NCBI GenBank assembly: GCA_021802325.1
Contig: JAKAAM010000037.1
Span: 1 to 9,347 of the forward strand
From: Nitrospirota bacterium
Lineage (GTDB): Bacteria > Nitrospirota_A > Leptospirillia > Leptospirillales > Leptospirillaceae
DNA: 9,347 nt
Direction of reading: 5' to 3'
The notes under the pieces: generated by a model
What the model saw: only the letters and a program-made list of their open reading frames with translations
Database searches by the model: none
Told to the model about the DNA's origin: nothing
In this document: one piece after another, positions 7,381 through 9,347 of the stretch
How positions within the stretch are numbered: the stretch's first letter is position 1
How the letters are laid out: each line of letters starts with the position of its first letter
Translations under genes and position numbers: made by a program

Positions 7381-7427
7381 TGGTGGGCCGAGGGAGGATC
7401 GAACTCCCAACCCGCTGATTAAGAGTC
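7381..7427 (-). other. 3' half of tRNA-Lys(CTT): likely attachment-site scar
   Basis: Read on the minus strand, 47 bases match the 3' part of a tRNA: anticodon loop CTCTTAA (7419-7425, anticodon CTT), 3' anticodon stem TCAGC, five-base variable loop GGGTT, a perfect T arm (GGGAG-TTCGATC-CTCCC, 7392-7408), acceptor strand TCGGCCC, discriminator A, and encoded CCA at 7383-7381. The bases beyond 7427 do not supply the D arm or the 5' acceptor GGGCCGA, so it cannot make a tRNA. Integrases that use tRNA genes duplicate exactly this 3' portion. Given the orientation, the chromosome should lie to the left and the element to the right, with the intact tRNA gene at its other end. Confidence 0.75.
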
Positions 7428-7520
7428 CGAAATGTGAACACTGAAAAATCATTAAAAATCCAATACCAGAGCCGGATCGGGCCGATTTTTGACTCTGTGA
7501 AAATTCGTGAAAATCAGTCA

Positions 7521-7554
7521 ACGTGACTAAAAATTTGTCACGATTTTGTCACGT
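7521..7554. repeat. GTCACG repeat cluster beside the tRNA scar
   Basis: ACGTGAC (7521-7527) and GTCACGT (7548-7554) are perfect inverted copies, and a further TTTGTCACG copy lies between them at 7534-7542, in direct repeat with the last. Three copies of one hexamer core within 34 bases, about 100 bases inside the tRNA-derived site, look like integrase arm or directionality-factor sites. This is inference from position. Confidence 0.35.
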
Positions 7555-7588
7555 AACAACCAGAACGTATAATCTCTAGATGAAGCCA

Positions 7589-7636
7589 TGGTAAGGGATT
7601 TGAACCCATGACCTTCAGGGTGCGATAATTACGCTC
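7589..7636 (-). other. Degenerate tRNA-like fragment
   Basis: On the minus strand, GGTCATGGGTTCAAATCCC followed by TTACCA resembles the variable loop, T arm (loop TTCAAAT at 7604-7598) and CCA end of a tRNA. The acceptor strand is missing, one T-stem pair is mismatched, and no proper anticodon arm can be drawn upstream (CACCCTGAAGG). It may be a relic of another tRNA-targeted insertion, or coincidence. Confidence 0.3.
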
Positions 7637-7862
7637 AACAAATTTCTTCAATATTTTCCAACATTTTTCAAGGGAGGCCTGCCAACCATCCCCTTGTTAT
7701 TCCTCATCACCGAAAGATGTGTGTCGTAAGCTATGGTACAAATATGGCACACTAACGTGATTGTTTTTATCTTAACTTACCCAACAAATACGACGTTGTG
7801 TTTTTATGTTTCGGAAAGAAAAATATCTCTTTTTTCCCCTGACGAATTCTTGTTCCATCTTT

Positions 7863-7885
7863 CCCTCCGTAGCGAGGGGGGTTTT
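7863..7885 (+). terminator. Weak terminator-like hairpin
   Basis: CCCTC and GAGGG pair around a six-base loop (CGTAGC), followed by GGG and TTTT. The stem is only five pairs and no plus-strand gene leads into it, so this is a weak call. Confidence 0.25.
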
Positions 7886-7907
7886 CAATTCCCACTGACA
7901 TCTTAAC

Positions 7908-7936
7908 CGAAACACCCCCGCGGGCGAGGGGAAGAC
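7908..7936 (-). repeat. Solitary sequence resembling a type I-E CRISPR repeat
   Basis: These 29 bases contain ACCCCCGCGGGCGAGGGG and then AAGAC. By my hand alignment they agree with the well-known 29-base E. coli type I-E repeat at about 20 of 29 positions, including the CCCCGC...GCG.GGGGAA core. The end that reads CGAAAC departs from the usual CGGTTxA, as degenerate terminal repeats do. No second copy occurs at the expected 61-base spacing on either side and no cas gene is in the window, so it is at most an orphan repeat or array relic. A chance hairpin is the alternative. Confidence 0.35.
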
Positions 7937-7958
7937 TTTACAGGATTAGGGTTTCGGG

Positions 7959-8012
7959 GTGGTCTATTTTTTCGTTCCTACTTCCCTCCCAAGTGGTCTA
8001 CTTTTACATTAC
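7959..8012. mobile_element. Two repeats resembling IS21-family terminal repeats
   Basis: GTGGTCTATTTTTTCGTTCC (7959-7978) and GTGGTCTACTTTTACATTAC (7993-8012) agree at 16 of 20 positions and start 34 bases apart. IS21-family elements carry multiple terminal repeats of this look (GTGG.CT..TTTT). No istA or istB coding sequence is present here, so it would be an isolated element end. The family link is from memory of the motif and is tentative. Confidence 0.3.
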
Positions 8013-8172
8013 CAAACACATGTGACCGCATACCGGAAATCGTGGGACCAAAGATCCTCAATTTCCACCTTTTTATAGGAATCGGAAAAAAGATGAGATG
8101 AGGGAATCCGTAGCAAAGCTCCAAACGGATCCATAGATCCACCTTCAGTGGTCGGAAAGTATCCGGGTAGCC

Positions 8173-8667
8173 TCACGGGTATCCTCCTAATACAAACCTC
8201 GCTCGTTCACGACGCAACATCTCGTAGGGAGTCATGAAACGTATGCTCAGACCACCGCAGACGTTCGGAATCTTGATTCGCTTGATGGAATTGCTCGGCA
8301 CTTCATGGGTAACTACGACATGTGCGCCCGCCAGTGCATGAGCGATCAAATAATAGTCGGCTATCTGCATGAAGGTGTTAATGGCGACAGCCTCATAGTG
8401 TTGACTCATGACCCACTGACTCACCCGTCCGAACTGCGCTGCCACCTGTGCATCGGTGGCACGAAATAGTCCTTGTCCATTACTATGCACCCAATCGGTA
8501 AGTTCGTCGCTGCCCGCCTCGATTTCGTCGGCTACCTTGTCAATGCTGAATACTTGCCCCAGGGATTTCTGTTCGATAAGCCAATCCCAGAATGCTGGAC
8601 AGAAATCCAAACCGTAATGCAGGTTCTTGGCCTGAATGAATACGTTTGCATCGAGTAAATAACTCAT
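8173..8667 (-). CDS. DUF4411 PIN-domain protein
   Basis: This 164-residue protein starts SYLLDANVFIQAKNLHYGLD and then reads FCPAFWDWL, the hallmark opening of DUF4411, a PIN-like family. The acidic residues expected for a PIN nuclease are present: Asp6, Glu48/Glu50 (VADEIEAG) and Asp104 (QIADYYLIAHALA), followed by VVVTHE (117-122). The conserved end is also there (KIPNVCGGL, YEMLRRERARFVL). The family role, inferred, is RNA cleavage as a toxin or effector. The start ATG overlaps the stop of the upstream peptidase gene by four bases (ATGA), so the two are translationally coupled. The frame is complete and no key residue seems lost. Its codon choice and flanking composition look unlike the left side of the window, which suggests transfer. 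Confidence 0.85.
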   Translation of the reverse strand: MSYLLDANVFIQAKNLHYGLDFCPAFWDWLIEQKSLGQVFSIDKVADEIEAGSDELTDWVHSNGQGLFRATDAQVAAQFGRVSQWVMSQHYEAVAINTFMQIADYYLIAHALAGAHVVVTHEVPSNSIKRIKIPNVCGGLSIRFMTPYEMLRRERARFVLGGYP

Positions 8668-9347
8668 GCCATCACGCCCAGCTCGCGAGCTGCGGTGTAG
8701 AATGCTTCCGATTTACGCAAGCCGAGCAGACGAAAAGCATCCTGAAACAGTGTCTGCCCCTCTAGAGCGCTTGCAACCAAAGCTCTAGCGAAGCGTTTAC
8801 CAGTACGCGCGCCTAATGTACGGTAGAAGTCTCCTCCGCCACTAGCACGTTCAATAGTTTGCAGCCGTTCGACCTCCGAATGATAGAGCTGCCACAGCGT
8901 CTGTTCATCGATCTGGTTTGCATCGAACAGACGACGCAACGCCACCAATGTGCTTACCTTGAATTTCCGTGCAAGACGTCGGATCTCACCTTCGATCGAT
9001 GTATCGTGATTGATCGCACGCCGCGTTTCATCGAGCGGCATCAACAGTTCTGCCGCCACTTGGTTGCACCAGCGCTCTATGGCCAGATCGGGAACTCTAC
9101 CCGCCTGTGTATCCGACACGCCGCTTTTGCCCAACAACAAGTGAGCGAGCTCATGTGCCAACGTGAACATTTGCGCCGACTTGCTATCTGCAGCATTGAG
9201 AAATATCAGCGGAGCAAGGTCGTCGGACAGTGCAAAGCCACGAAACTCCTCAACATCAAGTTTGCGATGGCTATTGGCGCCGACAACAGAGCTACCCATC
9301 ACCAAAACGCCGGCATCCTCGGATTTGGAAATCAATTGCCGCAATGC
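8664..9347 (-). CDS. ImmA/IrrE-type zinc metallopeptidase (5' end beyond right edge)
   Basis: 227 residues are visible up to the TGA at 8666-8664. The frame stays open at base 9347, so the true start lies outside; the TTG at 9344 is only an internal codon. HELAH at 9155-9141 (TLAHELAHLLL) is the HEXXH zinc site, and ERWCNQVAAELLMP about 25 residues later carries the usual third ligand region of the DUF955/ImmA-IrrE family. Upstream, ISKSEDAGVLVMG and ADSKSAQMFTLAH fit the family core. Many relatives carry an N-terminal XRE helix-turn-helix, so this may be a regulator-protease; that part is not visible. It is coupled to the DUF4411 gene by ATGA. I infer it acts as the regulatory or antitoxin partner. 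Confidence 0.85.
   Translation of the reverse strand, partial: ALRQLISKSEDAGVLVMGSSVVGANSHRKLDVEEFRGFALSDDLAPLIFLNAADSKSAQMFTLAHELAHLLLGKSGVSDTQAGRVPDLAIERWCNQVAAELLMPLDETRRAINHDTSIEGEIRRLARKFKVSTLVALRRLFDANQIDEQTLWQLYHSEVERLQTIERASGGGDFYRTLGARTGKRFARALVASALEGQTLFQDAFRLLGLRKSEAFYTAARELGVMA

Larger units (their letters stand above)
7638..8172. other. Non-coding stretch downstream of the PIN gene
   Basis: No open frame of useful length is present on either strand over 535 bases, and the first half is clearly A+T-rich. It holds a terminator-like element (7863-7885), a CRISPR-like single repeat (7908-7936) and two IS21-like repeats (7959-8012), each listed separately. CCGAAAC (7907-7913) and GTTTCGG (7951-7957) also form an inverted repeat. 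The last 140 bases before the PIN gene stop show nothing I can name. Confidence 0.5.

Noticed and set aside
7381..7457. Complete functional tRNA-Lys gene
   Set aside because: The D arm and 5' acceptor strand are absent; bases beyond 7427 are unrelated A+T-rich sequence.
7856..7884. Second CRISPR-like repeat upstream of the orphan copy
   Set aside because: Only GCGAGGGG is clearly shared (about 13 of 29 positions), and the spacing is 52 bases rather than the 61 expected for a type I-E array.

Overview
The left three quarters of the window look like a G+C-moderate, Gram-negative chromosome: a signal-peptide outer-membrane barrel, a lipoprotein, an inner-membrane diguanylate cyclase, and purine-rich ribosome sites. 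The overall style reminds me of Leptospirillum-like Nitrospirota, but that is an impression and not shown by any marker here. The right end (about 7381 onward) is visibly more A+T-rich between genes and carries accessory genes of different character, consistent with an integrated element.

Layout. From 1 to 2947 three genes lie on the minus strand and are read right to left: a MOT1-type molybdate/sulfate transporter, an outer-membrane barrel protein, and a lipoprotein that runs off the left edge. The transporter is preceded by a leader (2948-3085) that can fold into three tandem hairpins, one of them right in front of the start codon. Diverging from it, a signal-peptide protein of unknown function (3277-4334) is broken by a -1 frameshift. 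A six-helix membrane GGDEF protein (4533-5648) follows. Then come a decayed DDE transposase (about 5764-6283), a near-perfect palindrome, a hicB-hicA toxin-antitoxin pair (6479-6864), and about 500 bases with no clear gene.

At 7381-7427 the 3' half of a tRNA-Lys(CTT) gene lies on the minus strand with no 5' half. This is the classic scar left at the far end of an element that integrated into a tRNA gene. Inverted and direct GTCACG repeats lie next to it (7521-7554), and a second, poorer tRNA-like fragment follows. The non-coding stretch 7638-8172 holds a solitary 29-base sequence resembling a type I-E CRISPR repeat and two short repeats resembling IS21-family terminal repeats. The window ends in a translationally coupled pair on the minus strand: an ImmA/IrrE-type metallopeptidase (open at the right edge) and a DUF4411 PIN-domain protein.

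How it fits together: the left part is ordinary envelope, transport and signalling chromosome with one broken gene. The middle (IS remnant, hicBA, tRNA scar) is an insertion-prone joint. The right part is probably the distal end of a tRNA-Lys-integrated island whose cargo here is a peptidase/PIN pair of toxin-antitoxin or defence type.
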